64,000 bases of DNA. Source: Streptomyces pseudovenezuelae (GTDB lineage: Bacteria > Actinomycetota > Actinomycetes > Streptomycetales > Streptomycetaceae). The notes beneath the pieces are model-generated. The model saw only the letters and a list, made by a program, of their open reading frames with translations, searched no databases and was not told where the DNA came from. Location: contig NZ_KQ948144.1 of NCBI RefSeq assembly GCF_001513955.1, positions 1,485,220-1,549,219 on the forward strand. Reading direction: 5' to 3'. Shown here one piece after another: positions 16,006 through 24,482 of this stretch (position 1 is its first letter; each line of letters begins with the position of its first letter). Position numbers and translations under genes: made by a program.

Positions 16006-16940
16006 GCCCGACCCGCCTCCTCACGGAACAGGGACGACACCACGCGCAGGGCGAAGGTCGCGATGATGATCGAGCCGATGACGACCAGGACTCCGGCCGC
16101 CGAGGCGAGGCCGTTCTCGTGGGCCTGGTAGAAGCTCTGGTAGACGGTGTAGGGAAGGTTGGCGGTGCCGAGGCCGCCGGACGTGATGGTGAAGACGGCG
16201 TCGAAGTTCTGGACGATGTAGATCGAGCCCAGGAGCGCGCCGAGTTCGAGATAGCGGCGCAGATGCGGGAGCGTCAGATAGCGGAAGATCTGCCAGTCGC
16301 TCGCGCCGTCCACCCGCGCGGCCTCCATCTGCTGCTGGTCGCGGCTCTGGAGGCCGGCCAGCAGGATGAGCATCATGAACGGGGTCCACTGCCAGACCAG
16401 GGAGGCCTCGACCGCGAGCAGCGGGGTGTTCGAGATCCAGTCGGGCTGTGGGCCGCCCACATAGTGCAACAACCCATTGAGCAGGCCGTATTCAGGGTTG
16501 TAGAGCACGTGCTTCCAGAGCAGGGCGGCCGCCACCGGGACCACCAGGAAGGGGGCGATCAGCAGGGTGCGGACCACGCCCCGGCCTTTGAAGCGGCGGT
16601 CGAGGAGCAGGGCCAGCAGGAGTCCGAGGACCAGGCTGACCAGGACCACGGTCACCGTCAGGAGGATGGTCGTCCACACCGAGTGGCGCAGGTCGGCGTC
16701 GGTGAGGACGTCCTGGTAGTTGTCGACGCCGGTGAAGTGACGGGCCTTGGGATAGAGGGAGTTCCAGTCGAAGAACGAGATCACCACCGTGGCCACGAAC
16801 GGCAGCTGGGTGACCACGATCATGAAGATCAGGGCGGGGAGCAGCGGGGCGCGGGTGGCCCAGGCGCGCAGTCGGCCCGAGGGCTGCCGCACGGTACGGA
16901 CGGGAGTGGTGGCCACCTGGGCCGTGGTCGTCGCGGTCAT
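16002..16940 (-). CDS. Sugar ABC transporter permease (MalF type)
   Basis: The 312-residue protein has six membrane segments, the first being APLLPALIFMIVVTQLPFVATVVISFFDW. The EAA loop reads EAARVDGASDWQIFRYLTLPHL. ATG 16940 overlaps the stop of the binding-protein gene (ATGA), so the four genes appear translationally coupled. It pairs with the MalG-type subunit downstream. Confidence 0.9.
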   Translation of the reverse strand: MTATTTAQVATTPVRTVRQPSGRLRAWATRAPLLPALIFMIVVTQLPFVATVVISFFDWNSLYPKARHFTGVDNYQDVLTDADLRHSVWTTILLTVTVVLVSLVLGLLLALLLDRRFKGRGVVRTLLIAPFLVVPVAAALLWKHVLYNPEYGLLNGLLHYVGGPQPDWISNTPLLAVEASLVWQWTPFMMLILLAGLQSRDQQQMEAARVDGASDWQIFRYLTLPHLRRYLELGALLGSIYIVQNFDAVFTITSGGLGTANLPYTVYQSFYQAHENGLASAAGVLVVIGSIIIATFALRVVSSLFREEAGRA

Positions 16941-18310
16941 CGTCCCTCGTACTCCTCGGAGATCTTCTCGGCGATCTGCTGGGACTTCTTCAGGGCCGAC
17001 TCGACGGACTGGCGTCCGGCGATGGCCGCGCTGATCTCCTGGGAGACCCTGGTGCCGAGATCGGTGAACTCGGGGATGCCGACGAACTGGATGCCGGGCG
17101 CGGGGCGCGGCTGCACGCCCGGGTCGTTGGGCCGGGCCTGCTCGATGGCCTGCTTGGTCATCTCCTGGAAGGCAGCGGCCTCTTTGACGTAGGCAGGGTT
17201 GGTGTACGTCGACGCGCGTTTGCCGGCCGGCACGTTGGACCAGCCGATCTGGTCGCCGACCAGCTGCTCGTACTGCTTGCTGGAGGCCCAGGAGACGAAC
17301 TTCCAGGCCTTGTCGGGGTTGCGGGAGGCGTCCTGGATGCCCCAGGCCCAGGTGTAGAGCCAGCCGGAGGACTTCGTCTCCTCGACGGGGGCGGGGGCGT
17401 AGCCCACCTTGCCCTTGACCGGGGAGCCCTTCGCCTCCAGGGAACCGGCCGCGGAGGTGGCGTCGTACCACATGGCGACCTTGCCCTGGGTCATGTTGTT
17501 GAGGCACTCGGCGAACCCGGACTGGGCGGCGCCGGACTCGCCGTGCTCGCGGACGAGGTCGACGTAGAACTTCGTGGCCTTCTCGAAGGCGGGGGAGTCG
17601 AGCCGGGCCTTCCAGCTCTTGTCGAACCAGGTGCCGCCGAAGGTGTTCACGACCGTGGTGAGCGGGGCCATGACCTCGCCCCAGCCCGGCAGGCCGCGCA
17701 GACAGATGCCCTTCATGCCGGGCTGCGCCCCGTCGGCCTTCGCGGCGAGGTCCGCCACCTGCTGCCAGGTGGGCCGGGCCGGCATCGTCAGGCCCTTCTG
17801 CTCGAAGACGTCCTTGCGGTACATCAGGAAGGACGACTCGCCGTAGAAAGGCTGGCCGTAGAGCTTGCCGTCGTCGCCGGTCAGTGACTGGCGCATCGGC
17901 GCCAGGACGTCCTTCTCGTCGTACGAAGGGTCCTTGGCCACGTACGAGTTCATCTCGTGCAGCCAGCCGTTGCGGGCGTAGATCGGGATCTCGTAGTTGG
18001 ACAGGGTCGCCACGTCGTACTGGCCTGCCTGGTTGGCGAAGTCCTGGCTGATCTTGTCGCGGACGTCGTTCTCGGGCAGGACGGTGAAGTTGACCTTGAT
18101 CCCGGTCTCCTTGGTGAAGTGGGCCCGGGTCAGCTTCTGCAGCTCGGTCATCTGGGGGTTGTTGACCATCAGAACGTTGATGGCGTCACCGCCCGACCCC
18201 GCCCCGCCCGCCCCGACCCAGCAGCCGGACAGCAGCGGGGCGAGCAGCGTCCCTGCGGCGGCCATGGCGAGCGTGGCTCGCGGTGGCCGTCGTCGGCTCT
18301 GGGTTCGCAT
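16937..18310 (-). CDS. Sugar/polyol-binding lipoprotein of ABC importer
   Basis: The 457-residue protein has a lipoprotein signal with lipobox LLSGC (RATLAMAAAGTLLAPLLSGC). The mature protein is an extracellular family 1 binding protein: AINVLMVNNPQMTELQKL, YDVATLSNYEIPIYARNGWLHEM, KLYGQPFYGESSFLMYRKDVFEQKG, KVAMWYDATSAAGSLEA, WLYTWAWGIQDASRNPDKAWKFV. This pattern resembles binding proteins for sorbitol or mannitol, but the ligand is not certain. ATG 18310 is chosen because GGAGCGA lies just upstream and the signal begins there. It is the first gene of the operon, and control is probably by the DeoR-family gene upstream. Confidence 0.88.
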   Translation of the reverse strand: MRTQSRRRPPRATLAMAAAGTLLAPLLSGCWVGAGGAGSGGDAINVLMVNNPQMTELQKLTRAHFTKETGIKVNFTVLPENDVRDKISQDFANQAGQYDVATLSNYEIPIYARNGWLHEMNSYVAKDPSYDEKDVLAPMRQSLTGDDGKLYGQPFYGESSFLMYRKDVFEQKGLTMPARPTWQQVADLAAKADGAQPGMKGICLRGLPGWGEVMAPLTTVVNTFGGTWFDKSWKARLDSPAFEKATKFYVDLVREHGESGAAQSGFAECLNNMTQGKVAMWYDATSAAGSLEAKGSPVKGKVGYAPAPVEETKSSGWLYTWAWGIQDASRNPDKAWKFVSWASSKQYEQLVGDQIGWSNVPAGKRASTYTNPAYVKEAAAFQEMTKQAIEQARPNDPGVQPRPAPGIQFVGIPEFTDLGTRVSQEISAAIAGRQSVESALKKSQQIAEKISEEYEGR

Positions 18311-18342
18311 GGATCGCTCCTGGACATAGAGGGATATAACGG

Positions 18343-18356
18343 GCGCTCTACAGCGC
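18343..18356. promoter_or_regulatory. Palindromic operator candidate for the transport operon
   Basis: GCGCT-CTAC-AGCGC lies in the 90-base gap between the DeoR-type gene and the binding-protein gene, 33 bases before the latter's start. Its position suits a repressor site. Confidence 0.4.
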
Positions 18357-18400
18357 AAAAGCACTACGGGTCACGTCAGTCGGAGAGTCGGACGCGGATG

Positions 18401-19168
18401 TCAGACGCGGATGACCTGTGGCCCCAGCAGTGAGTACCGGTGGGCCTCGGAAGCGGGCAGCAGTGTGCTCGTCACGATCGCCTCCAGCGCGCCGATCTCC
18501 GCGAACCGGCAGAAGCTGACCGCGCCGAACTTGGTGTGCACGCCGGCGAAGACCGTGCGGCGCGCGGCCCGGATCGCCTGCGCCTTGACCTCGCTGACCG
18601 CGGGGTCGGGGGTGGTGAGACCGTGCTCGCGGGAGATGCCGTTGGCGCCGATGAAGGCCAGGTCGAGGACGAAACCGGCCAGCATCTTCGTCGTCCAGTG
18701 GTCGACGGTCGCCAGGGTGCCGGGGCGGACCCGGCCGCCGAGCAGCAGGACGGAGGTGTGCTCGGCCTCGGCGAGGGCGCCGGCGACCGGAAGGGACGCG
18801 GTGACCACGGTCAGCGGCCGGTCCCGGGGCAGGGCCTCGGCGATGAGCTGCGGGGTGAAGCCCTCGTCGACGAAGACCGTCTCGGCGTCCCCGAGCAGCT
18901 CGGCCGCGGCGGCCGCGACCCTGCGTTTCTCGGGCACGTGGCTGGTGGCGCGGAAGGCTAGGGTCGTCTCGAATCCGGCGCTCTCCACGGGGTAGGCGCC
19001 GCCGTGCGTACGGCGGACCAGGCCGTGGTCCTCCAGGGCGCGCAGGTCCCGGCGCACGGTTTCCTTGGCCACGCCGAGCTGGGTGGCGAGGGTGTTGACG
19101 TCGACGGAGCCGGTGGTGCGGGCGGCGCGCACGATGTGCCGCTGGCGTTCTTCCGCGGTTCCGGTCAT
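18401..19168 (-). CDS. DeoR/GlpR-family transcriptional regulator
   Basis: The 255-residue protein has an N-terminal DeoR helix-turn-helix (EERQRHIVRAARTTGSVDVNTLATQLGVAKETVRRDLRALEDHGLVRRTHGGAY). A sugar-phosphate-binding domain follows (VFVDEGFTPQLIAEALP, VVTASLPVAGALAE, LGGRVRPGTLATVD, FIGANGISREHGLTTPDPAVSEVK). Such proteins repress sugar and polyol operons until a phosphorylated sugar binds. It lies directly upstream of the transport operon on the same strand, so it could be co-transcribed with it or act on the 18343 palindrome. Confidence 0.88.
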   Translation of the reverse strand: MTGTAEERQRHIVRAARTTGSVDVNTLATQLGVAKETVRRDLRALEDHGLVRRTHGGAYPVESAGFETTLAFRATSHVPEKRRVAAAAAELLGDAETVFVDEGFTPQLIAEALPRDRPLTVVTASLPVAGALAEAEHTSVLLLGGRVRPGTLATVDHWTTKMLAGFVLDLAFIGANGISREHGLTTPDPAVSEVKAQAIRAARRTVFAGVHTKFGAVSFCRFAEIGALEAIVTSTLLPASEAHRYSLLGPQVIRV

Positions 19169-19350
19169 GGTGTCACCCGCTTTCCTGTGCCGTCTGCCCG
19201 TTCGGGCCGTATGCAGGAAGTTGTACAGCGGGTGCGAGGTGGTGACCAGGTCTGTTGCGGGGGTGATAGTGACCGCGTGTGCCCGTTCGGGCGGGACGGG
19301 CCCACGTGGGTGGGGTGTGCGGTCGGGGAGCGGCTGCGGGTTCGTCTTGG

Positions 19351-19377
19351 CTGGTCGCGCAGTTCCCCGCGCCCCTG
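19351..19377 (+). repeat. Dispersed intergenic repeat, copy 2
   Basis: It is identical over the core to copies 1 and 3. With copy 3 it shares an upstream arm gctgcgggttcgtc, so the full element is about 50 bases. Confidence 0.8.
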
Positions 19378-19431
19378 GGCGTGGCGCTGTCGCGCCTGCC
19401 CTCAGGAGGCCGTCCTTGCCCGGATACGTCT

Positions 19432-19460
19432 GCGGGCGGGCCCGTTCGGTGCCCGCCCGC
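19432..19460 (-). terminator. Strong hairpin terminator after uronate dehydrogenase
   Basis: GCGGGCGGGC (19432-19441) and GCCCGCCCGC (19451-19460) pair perfectly over 10 bases around a 9-base loop, 14 bases past the stop of the minus-strand gene. Confidence 0.75.
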
Positions 19461-19474
19461 CGTTGTCAACGGTG

Positions 19475-20284
19475 TCAGTACGGCCAGATCGGCGGGTCCG
19501 TGACGAACTGGCCGCCCAGGTAGGCGTGTCCCTCGTTGCCCTCCTGGAGTTCGCCCTGTTCGGCGATCAGCTTCTCCGCGTACGGCTCGGAGTCGTCCTG
19601 CGGGTCGTAGCCGAGCGCCCGCGCGGAGGTGAGGTCCCACCACAGGCGGGTGTTGGCGGAGGAGCCGTAGACCACGGTGTGGCCGACCTGCTCGGCGGTC
19701 AAGGCCGCGTGCAGGAGGCGGGCGCCGTCGGCCGGGCTCATCCACAGCGAGAGCATGCGCACGCTGGTCGGCTCGGGGAAGCAGGAGCCGATGCGCACGG
19801 AGACGGTCTCCAGGCCGTGCTTGTCCCAGTAGAACTGCGCCAGGTCCTCGCCGAAGGACTTGGACAGGCCGTAGAAGGTGTCCGGGCGGCGCGGGGTGTC
19901 GATCGGGATCAGCGGGTCGGCACCCTGGGGGCGCGGGGTGTAGCCGACGGCGTGGTTGGAGGAGGCGAAGACGATCCGTCCGACGCCCTCCGCGTGCGCG
20001 GCCTCGTACAGGTGGTAGGTGCCCTCGATGTTCGCCTTGAGGATCTTCTCGAAGGGGGCTTCCAGGGAGATGCCCGCGAGGTGGATGATCGCGTCGACAC
20101 CTCGTACGGCCTCGCGTACGGCGTCCTTGTCGGCGAGGTCGGCGACGATCGCGTCCGGCGCGCCCTCGACGGGGCGCAGATCGAGCAGGCGCAGGTCGTA
20201 GCCGTAGGCCGGGAGCAGATCCCGCATCAGGGTGCCGAGCCCGCCGGCGGCACCGGTGAGCAGAACGGTACGGGGAGCGGGCAT
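19475..20284 (-). CDS. udh: Uronate dehydrogenase (NAD-dependent)
   Basis: It oxidises D-galacturonate or D-glucuronate to the aldarolactone, the first step of the oxidative uronate route. The 269-residue short-chain-type enzyme has GAAGGLG (about 11-17) for NAD, then HLAGISLEAPFEKILKANIEGTYHLYEAA and VFASSNHAVGY. The catalytic Tyr and Lys lie in FYGLSKSFGEDLA (about 138 and 142), followed by SVRIGSCFPEPT. This order and wording closely match known bacterial uronate dehydrogenases of about 265 residues. It is divergent from the KdgD-type dehydratase gene, which acts later in the same route. Confidence 0.88.
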   Translation of the reverse strand: MPAPRTVLLTGAAGGLGTLMRDLLPAYGYDLRLLDLRPVEGAPDAIVADLADKDAVREAVRGVDAIIHLAGISLEAPFEKILKANIEGTYHLYEAAHAEGVGRIVFASSNHAVGYTPRPQGADPLIPIDTPRRPDTFYGLSKSFGEDLAQFYWDKHGLETVSVRIGSCFPEPTSVRMLSLWMSPADGARLLHAALTAEQVGHTVVYGSSANTRLWWDLTSARALGYDPQDDSEPYAEKLIAEQGELQEGNEGHAYLGGQFVTDPPIWPY

Positions 20285-20460
20285 TCTCGGGTCTCCTTGG
20301 GGCGACGGCCGTATGAGTGCACGGTATTCACATTCGTGGACAAGCTAAGGATCATTGCCCTGCTCCGTCAAGGGTGGCGCGAGCTATGTTCATAAATGTA
20401 AACTCCGATCAGAATCCCGCACGCCCGTTTCTTCTCGTCCACTCGTTCTAGGGAGCGCCT
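20285..20460. promoter_or_regulatory. Shared divergent promoter region of udh and kdgD
   Basis: The 176-base gap is AT-richer than its surroundings. It holds gtattcacattcg (about 20323) and an imperfect dyad tatgttcataaatgtaaact (about 20392). TATTCAC also occurs in the divergent IclR/aldehyde dehydrogenase gap at about 57868, so a shared regulator is possible. Boxes for RNA polymerase are not certain. Confidence 0.4.
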
Positions 20461-21402
20461 GTGACGTCTGCCGACCTCGCCCATCGACTCGGCATCCCCA
20501 GCGGGCCGCTGTTCTTCCCCGTCACCGCCTACGGTCCGGACGGATCCGTCGACCTCGCCGTGTACCGCGCGCACATCCGCGCGGGCGTGGACGCGGGGGC
20601 CGCGGCCGTGTTCGCGTGCTGCGGCACCGGGGAGTTCCACGCGCTCACGCCCGAGGAGTTCGAGCGTTGCGTCCGGGCGGCCGTCGAGGAGACGGCGGGG
20701 CGCGTACCGGTGGTCGCGGGCGCCGGATACGGCACCGCGCTCGCCGTACGGTACGCGCGGCTCGCCGAGGCGGCCGGCGCCGACGGACTGCTCGCCATGC
20801 CGCCCTACCTCGTCGTCGCCGGGCAGGAGGGGCTGCTGCGGCACTACCGCGAGGTGGCCGCCGCGACCGCGCTCCCGGTGATCGTCTACCAGCGCGACAA
20901 CGCCGTCTTCACCCCCGAGACCGCCGTCGAACTCGCCCGCAGCGAGGGGATCATCGGCCTCAAGGACGGCCTCGGCGACCTCGACCTCATGCAGCGGATC
21001 GTCAGCGCGGTGCGCACCGAGGTGCCCGGCGACTTCCTCTACTTCAACGGACTGCCGACCGCCGAGCAGACCCAGCTCGCCTACCAGGCCATCGGCGTCC
21101 CCTTGTACTCGTCCGCCGTCTTCTGCTTCGCCCCCGAGATCGCCCTCGCCTTCCACCGCGCGCTCCTCGACGGGGACCGGACGACGGCCGACCGTCTGCT
21201 CGACGGCTTCTACCGTCCCTTCGTCGAACTGCGCGCGTGTGGCCGCGGGTACGCGGTTTCCCTCGTCAAGGCCGGCGTCCGGATGCGCGGCCTCGACGTG
21301 GGGGAGGTCCGGCCGCCGCTGCACGAGCCGGGCGAGGATCATGTGAAGCAGCTCGCGGAGATCATCGAGCGCGGATACGCGCTCCTGGAGGAGGCACAGT
21401 GA
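20461..21402 (+). CDS. kdgD: 5-dehydro-4-deoxyglucarate dehydratase (decarboxylating)
   Basis: It converts 5-dehydro-4-deoxy-D-glucarate to 2,5-dioxovalerate, releasing water and CO2. The 313-residue DHDPS-family enzyme has GPLFFPVTAY, CCGTGEFHALTPEEF, MPPYLV, VYQRDNAVF (Tyr about 143), IIGLKDGLGDLD (Schiff-base Lys about 168), FLYFNGLPTAEQTQ and GVPLYSSAVFCFAPEIAL. These are marks of the KdgD branch rather than lysine biosynthesis. The start is GTG 20461, with AGGGAG upstream. Its stop overlaps the GTG of the next gene. Confidence 0.9.
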   Translation: MTSADLAHRLGIPSGPLFFPVTAYGPDGSVDLAVYRAHIRAGVDAGAAAVFACCGTGEFHALTPEEFERCVRAAVEETAGRVPVVAGAGYGTALAVRYARLAEAAGADGLLAMPPYLVVAGQEGLLRHYREVAAATALPVIVYQRDNAVFTPETAVELARSEGIIGLKDGLGDLDLMQRIVSAVRTEVPGDFLYFNGLPTAEQTQLAYQAIGVPLYSSAVFCFAPEIALAFHRALLDGDRTTADRLLDGFYRPFVELRACGRGYAVSLVKAGVRMRGLDVGEVRPPLHEPGEDHVKQLAEIIERGYALLEEAQ

Positions 21403-22559
21403 AGGCGTCGACGTTCGTCTACCCCTGGGACGTCAACGGGGACCCGGAGGCCGCGGCCCGTATCGCCGGGCTCGGCGTGCAGCAGGCGACCCTCGCCTCC
21501 GCCTACCACTCCACGCGCGCGCTGACCCCCCGCCACCCGCGCCACCGCATCGTCACCGCCGAGCACGCGGCCGTGCTGTACCCGACGGACTCCCGCTGGG
21601 ACGGGCGTGCCCTGCGGCCGTACGCGGCCGGCGACTGGGCTCCCGGCGACGCCTTCGGCGAGGCGGCCGAGGCACTGGCGGCAGCGGGCCTCGACGTGCA
21701 CACCTGGGTCGTCCTCGCGCACAACTCCCGCCTGGGCGCCGAGTACCCCGACACCTCCGTCGTCAACGCCTACGGCGACCGCTACCCGTGGGCCCCCTGC
21801 ATCGCACAGCCCGCCACGCGCGCGTACCTCGTCGACCTCGCCGTCGAGGCGGCGCTGCGCCCGGGAGCCGCCGGCACCGAACTGGAGTCCCTCGGCTGGT
21901 ACGGCCTCCAGCACCTGCACGCCCACGACAAGACCGGCGGGGTGCCCCTCGGCGACGCCGGGATGTACCTCATGGCGCTCTGCTTCTGCGGGACGTGCCG
22001 CGCGGGGTACGGCGACCAGGGGCTGGACGCCGACGCGCTCGCCGCCGCGGTACGGGCCGCGCTGGAGCCGCTGTGGCAGGGCGCGCCGGACGACGGGGGC
22101 TGGGCCGGGGTCGAGAAGCTGCTCGGTGCCGGGACGGCGGCGGCCACGCGCGCATGGCGCGACGAGATCGCCCGTACGCTCCAGGAGACGGCGGTGCGGG
22201 CGGTCCGCGCGGCCGCTCCCGAAGGCTTCCGGATCCTGCTGCACGCCGACCCGGTGACGTACCACGTCGGGGCCAACCCCGGCGTCGACCCCGAGCACAT
22301 CCTGTCCGTCGCGGACGGTGTCGTCGTGCCCTGCGCCGGCGGACCGGAGCTGCTCACCCCCTTCGCCCGGGTCCGTGCGGACGCGGTCGTCGCGGCCAAC
22401 TTCCCCGTCGTCTCGGCGATGGGCGGCAGCCCTGGCACCCTCACCGCGGACATGGCCCGCGCGAAGGAGTCCGGGGCGAGCGAAGTCCGGCTGTATCACG
22501 CCGGGTTGGCGTCGGACGGCGACCTGGAGGCGGTCCGCTCGGCGCTGTCCGGGCGCTGA
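21399..22559 (+). CDS. Unrecognised protein of hexuronate operon, possible TIM-barrel hydrolase-like
   Basis: The 386-residue protein is translated from GTG 21399, which overlaps the stop of kdgD (GTGA), so the two are coupled. It has no signal peptide. It begins KASTFVYPWDVNGDPEAAARIAGLGVQQATLASAYHSTRALTP. It continues with alternating strand-helix units: LAAAGLDVHTWVVLAHNSRLG, VVNAYGDRYPWAPCIAQPATRAYLVDLAVE, LESLGWYGLQHLHAHDK, FCGTCRAGY, FRILLHADPVTYHVG, VVAANFPVVSAMGG. That rhythm, with Trp, His and Asp at strand ends, resembles TIM-barrel glycosidase-like proteins, but I cannot name a family. Its place suggests a role in handling an intracellular uronide or sugar acid. Confidence 0.6.
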   Translation: MKASTFVYPWDVNGDPEAAARIAGLGVQQATLASAYHSTRALTPRHPRHRIVTAEHAAVLYPTDSRWDGRALRPYAAGDWAPGDAFGEAAEALAAAGLDVHTWVVLAHNSRLGAEYPDTSVVNAYGDRYPWAPCIAQPATRAYLVDLAVEAALRPGAAGTELESLGWYGLQHLHAHDKTGGVPLGDAGMYLMALCFCGTCRAGYGDQGLDADALAAAVRAALEPLWQGAPDDGGWAGVEKLLGAGTAAATRAWRDEIARTLQETAVRAVRAAAPEGFRILLHADPVTYHVGANPGVDPEHILSVADGVVVPCAGGPELLTPFARVRADAVVAANFPVVSAMGGSPGTLTADMARAKESGASEVRLYHAGLASDGDLEAVRSALSGR

Positions 22560-23698
22560 AGCAGCGGGACCGCCGCGAGGAGCCAGAGCACGCCGAGAAC
22601 GGCCGACAGCGGTCGCTGGCCGACCGGTTCGACCAGCGCCGCGCCCGCCGCGAGACCCAGCACGTTCGGGGCGTACACCAGGGTGTTGGCGGTGGCGACC
22701 GTGCGGCCCAGCAGTGCGTCCGGGGTCTCGCGCTGCACGGCGGTGAACGCGGCGATCAGCACACAGGGCAGCCCCGCGCCGACGGCCGCGCTGCAGGCCA
22801 GGGCCAGCGGGTCGGAGGGGATCGCCCGCAGCCCGGCGGCCACGGCCGTCAGGGCGATGCCGTACGCGGCGAACCGGCGCCCGCCCAGCCGGCGCAGGGC
22901 GGGCCCGGAGACCAGCCCCACCGCCACGGAACCGGCGCCCTGGACGGCGTACAGCGCACCGGCGTACGCGGGGGAGTGCCCGAGACCGTCGATCACCGCG
23001 TACAGGAGCGCGCCGTTGAACCCGGCGCACAGCATGGTGGTGCCGCCCGCCAGGATCAGGGGGCGGAGCGCGGGGTGGGCCCCTATGTGGCGGGCGCCTT
23101 CGACGAACGGGGTGCGGCGGGACGGCTCGGGTCCGTCCTCCCGGACCCGCAGACCGCGGTGGAGGAGCGCGGCGAGCGCGAACGTGGTCGCGTCCAGGAG
23201 CGCCACGGCGGGGCCGCCGCAGAGGGTGTACAGCCCCGCTCCCGCCAGGGGGGCCACCAGCTTCATGCCCTCGGTGATCGCCATCCGCAGCCCGTTGAAG
23301 TCCCCGAGCAGGGCCGGGGCGACGGCGCCGGCGACCAGGGCCGACTCCGCCGCGTCATGGACCACGCCCACGGCGCCGTAGACGAGAAGGACCGCCAGGA
23401 CGACCGGCACCCGCTCGGTGAGGAGGACCGGCAGCAGGGCCGCGAGCAGCAGGTCGGTGCCGATCAGCAGCGGTTTGCGGCGCACCCGGTCGGCGATCGG
23501 GCCCAGCAGCGGGCCCGCCAGGGTCGGCACCCACAGCGCGAGCATGCACAGCGCCGCCAGGCCGTCCGAGCCGGTGAGGTCCTTGACCCAGACGCCGGAC
23601 ACCAGCCACAGGGCCGAAGTGCCGAAGCCGGAGACCAGAACTCCGGTGAGATACAGCCTCGCGTTGCGGTCGTGGAGCACCGCCCATGTCCTCTTCAT
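22496..23698 (-). CDS. MFS transporter
   Basis: The 400-residue protein has 10-12 membrane segments, with the loop motif GPIADRVRRKPLLIGTDLLLAALLP of the major facilitator superfamily and a duplicated half starting near LRPLILAGGTTMLC. The family resembles drug-efflux or macrolide-type exporters of actinomycetes, but no substrate can be named. ATG 23698 is preferred, while an in-frame start at 23728 is possible. Its 3' end overlaps the converging uncharacterised gene by 64 bases, which is unusual but both ends look genuine. Confidence 0.82.
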   Translation of the reverse strand: MKRTWAVLHDRNARLYLTGVLVSGFGTSALWLVSGVWVKDLTGSDGLAALCMLALWVPTLAGPLLGPIADRVRRKPLLIGTDLLLAALLPVLLTERVPVVLAVLLVYGAVGVVHDAAESALVAGAVAPALLGDFNGLRMAITEGMKLVAPLAGAGLYTLCGGPAVALLDATTFALAALLHRGLRVREDGPEPSRRTPFVEGARHIGAHPALRPLILAGGTTMLCAGFNGALLYAVIDGLGHSPAYAGALYAVQGAGSVAVGLVSGPALRRLGGRRFAAYGIALTAVAAGLRAIPSDPLALACSAAVGAGLPCVLIAAFTAVQRETPDALLGRTVATANTLVYAPNVLGLAAGAALVEPVGQRPLSAVLGVLWLLAAVPLLQRPDSAERTASRSPSDANPA

Positions 23699-23823
23699 GC
23701 CTGGACATCGTGGATCTAAGGCCCCCACGGTGGGATGGGGCAGGTTCCCCGGATTCGAGCGATGAGTTCTCGGGGCGGCGACGGTCCACCCTTCACGACA
23801 TCGCGAACCCCGAGGAGCACCGC

Positions 23824-24408
23824 ATGACCGTCCCGCCCCTGGACTTCGGACCGCAGACCCTCGTCATCGCCCGGCTGGCCGAAGCCGTCACCGATGACCG
23901 GCTGGGGAACGCCACCCCGTGTCCGGAGCACACGGTGCGCAACATGCTCGGCCACCTGCTGGGCCTCTCCGTGGCCTTCCGTGACGCCGCCCGCAAGGAC
24001 CTCGGCCCCACGACCGACACCCCGCCGACCGACTCCGTCCCGGACATCGGCCCCGGCTGGCGCGAGGAGCTCCCGAAGACCCTCGACGAACTCGCCGAGG
24101 CCTGGCGCGACCCGGCCGCCTGGACCGGCATGACCCGCGCGGGCGGCGTGGACCTGCCCGCGGAGATCGCCGCGGCCGTCGCCATCGACGAACTGGTCAT
24201 CCACGGCTGGGACCTGGCCCGCGCCGTCGGCCGGCCGTACGACCCGGACCCCGCCGCGCTCCAGGCGTCGTACGACTTCCTCCGGGCCTCCGCCGAGGAC
24301 CCGAGCCGGGACGCGATCTTCGGCCCGATCATCCCGGTGCCGCAGGACGCGTCGCTGCTGGACCGGGCCGTGGGCCTCAGTGGGCGCGACCCGGGCTGGA
24401 CGCCGTAG
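23824..24408 (+). CDS. TIGR03086-type (mycothiol-dependent isomerase-like, DinB fold) protein
   Basis: The 194-residue protein has the pattern of the actinobacterial MDMPI N-terminal family: TPCPEHTVRNMLGHLLGLSVAFRDAAR, then AAAVAIDELVIHGWDLARAVGRPY. The His residues in NMLGHLL and ELVIHGWDLA are the likely metal ligands. Enzymes of this fold use mycothiol as cofactor; most members have no known substrate. GAGGAGC lies before ATG 23824. It is probably single. Confidence 0.8.
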   Translation: MTVPPLDFGPQTLVIARLAEAVTDDRLGNATPCPEHTVRNMLGHLLGLSVAFRDAARKDLGPTTDTPPTDSVPDIGPGWREELPKTLDELAEAWRDPAAWTGMTRAGGVDLPAEIAAAVAIDELVIHGWDLARAVGRPYDPDPAALQASYDFLRASAEDPSRDAIFGPIIPVPQDASLLDRAVGLSGRDPGWTP

Positions 24409-24482
24409 ACACCGGTACGCGCGTGCCGTAGAGGCACGGAAACGGGCGGCGGGCGGCGGGCCCGGACCGTACGCTCCCGACC

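Larger units (their letters stand above)
19169..19474. other. 306-bp intergenic region with repeat copy and terminator
   Basis: It lies between the DeoR-type start and the end of the uronate dehydrogenase gene. It contains copy 2 of the dispersed repeat (19351-19377) and the terminator hairpin at 19432-19460. The part near 19180-19280 must hold the DeoR-type promoter, but no clear boxes were seen. Confidence 0.6.

Noticed and set aside
20461..21402. 4-Hydroxy-tetrahydrodipicolinate synthase (lysine pathway)
   Set aside because: The YQRDN, NGLPTAEQ and GPLFFPVT patterns and the udh neighbour indicate the KdgD branch.
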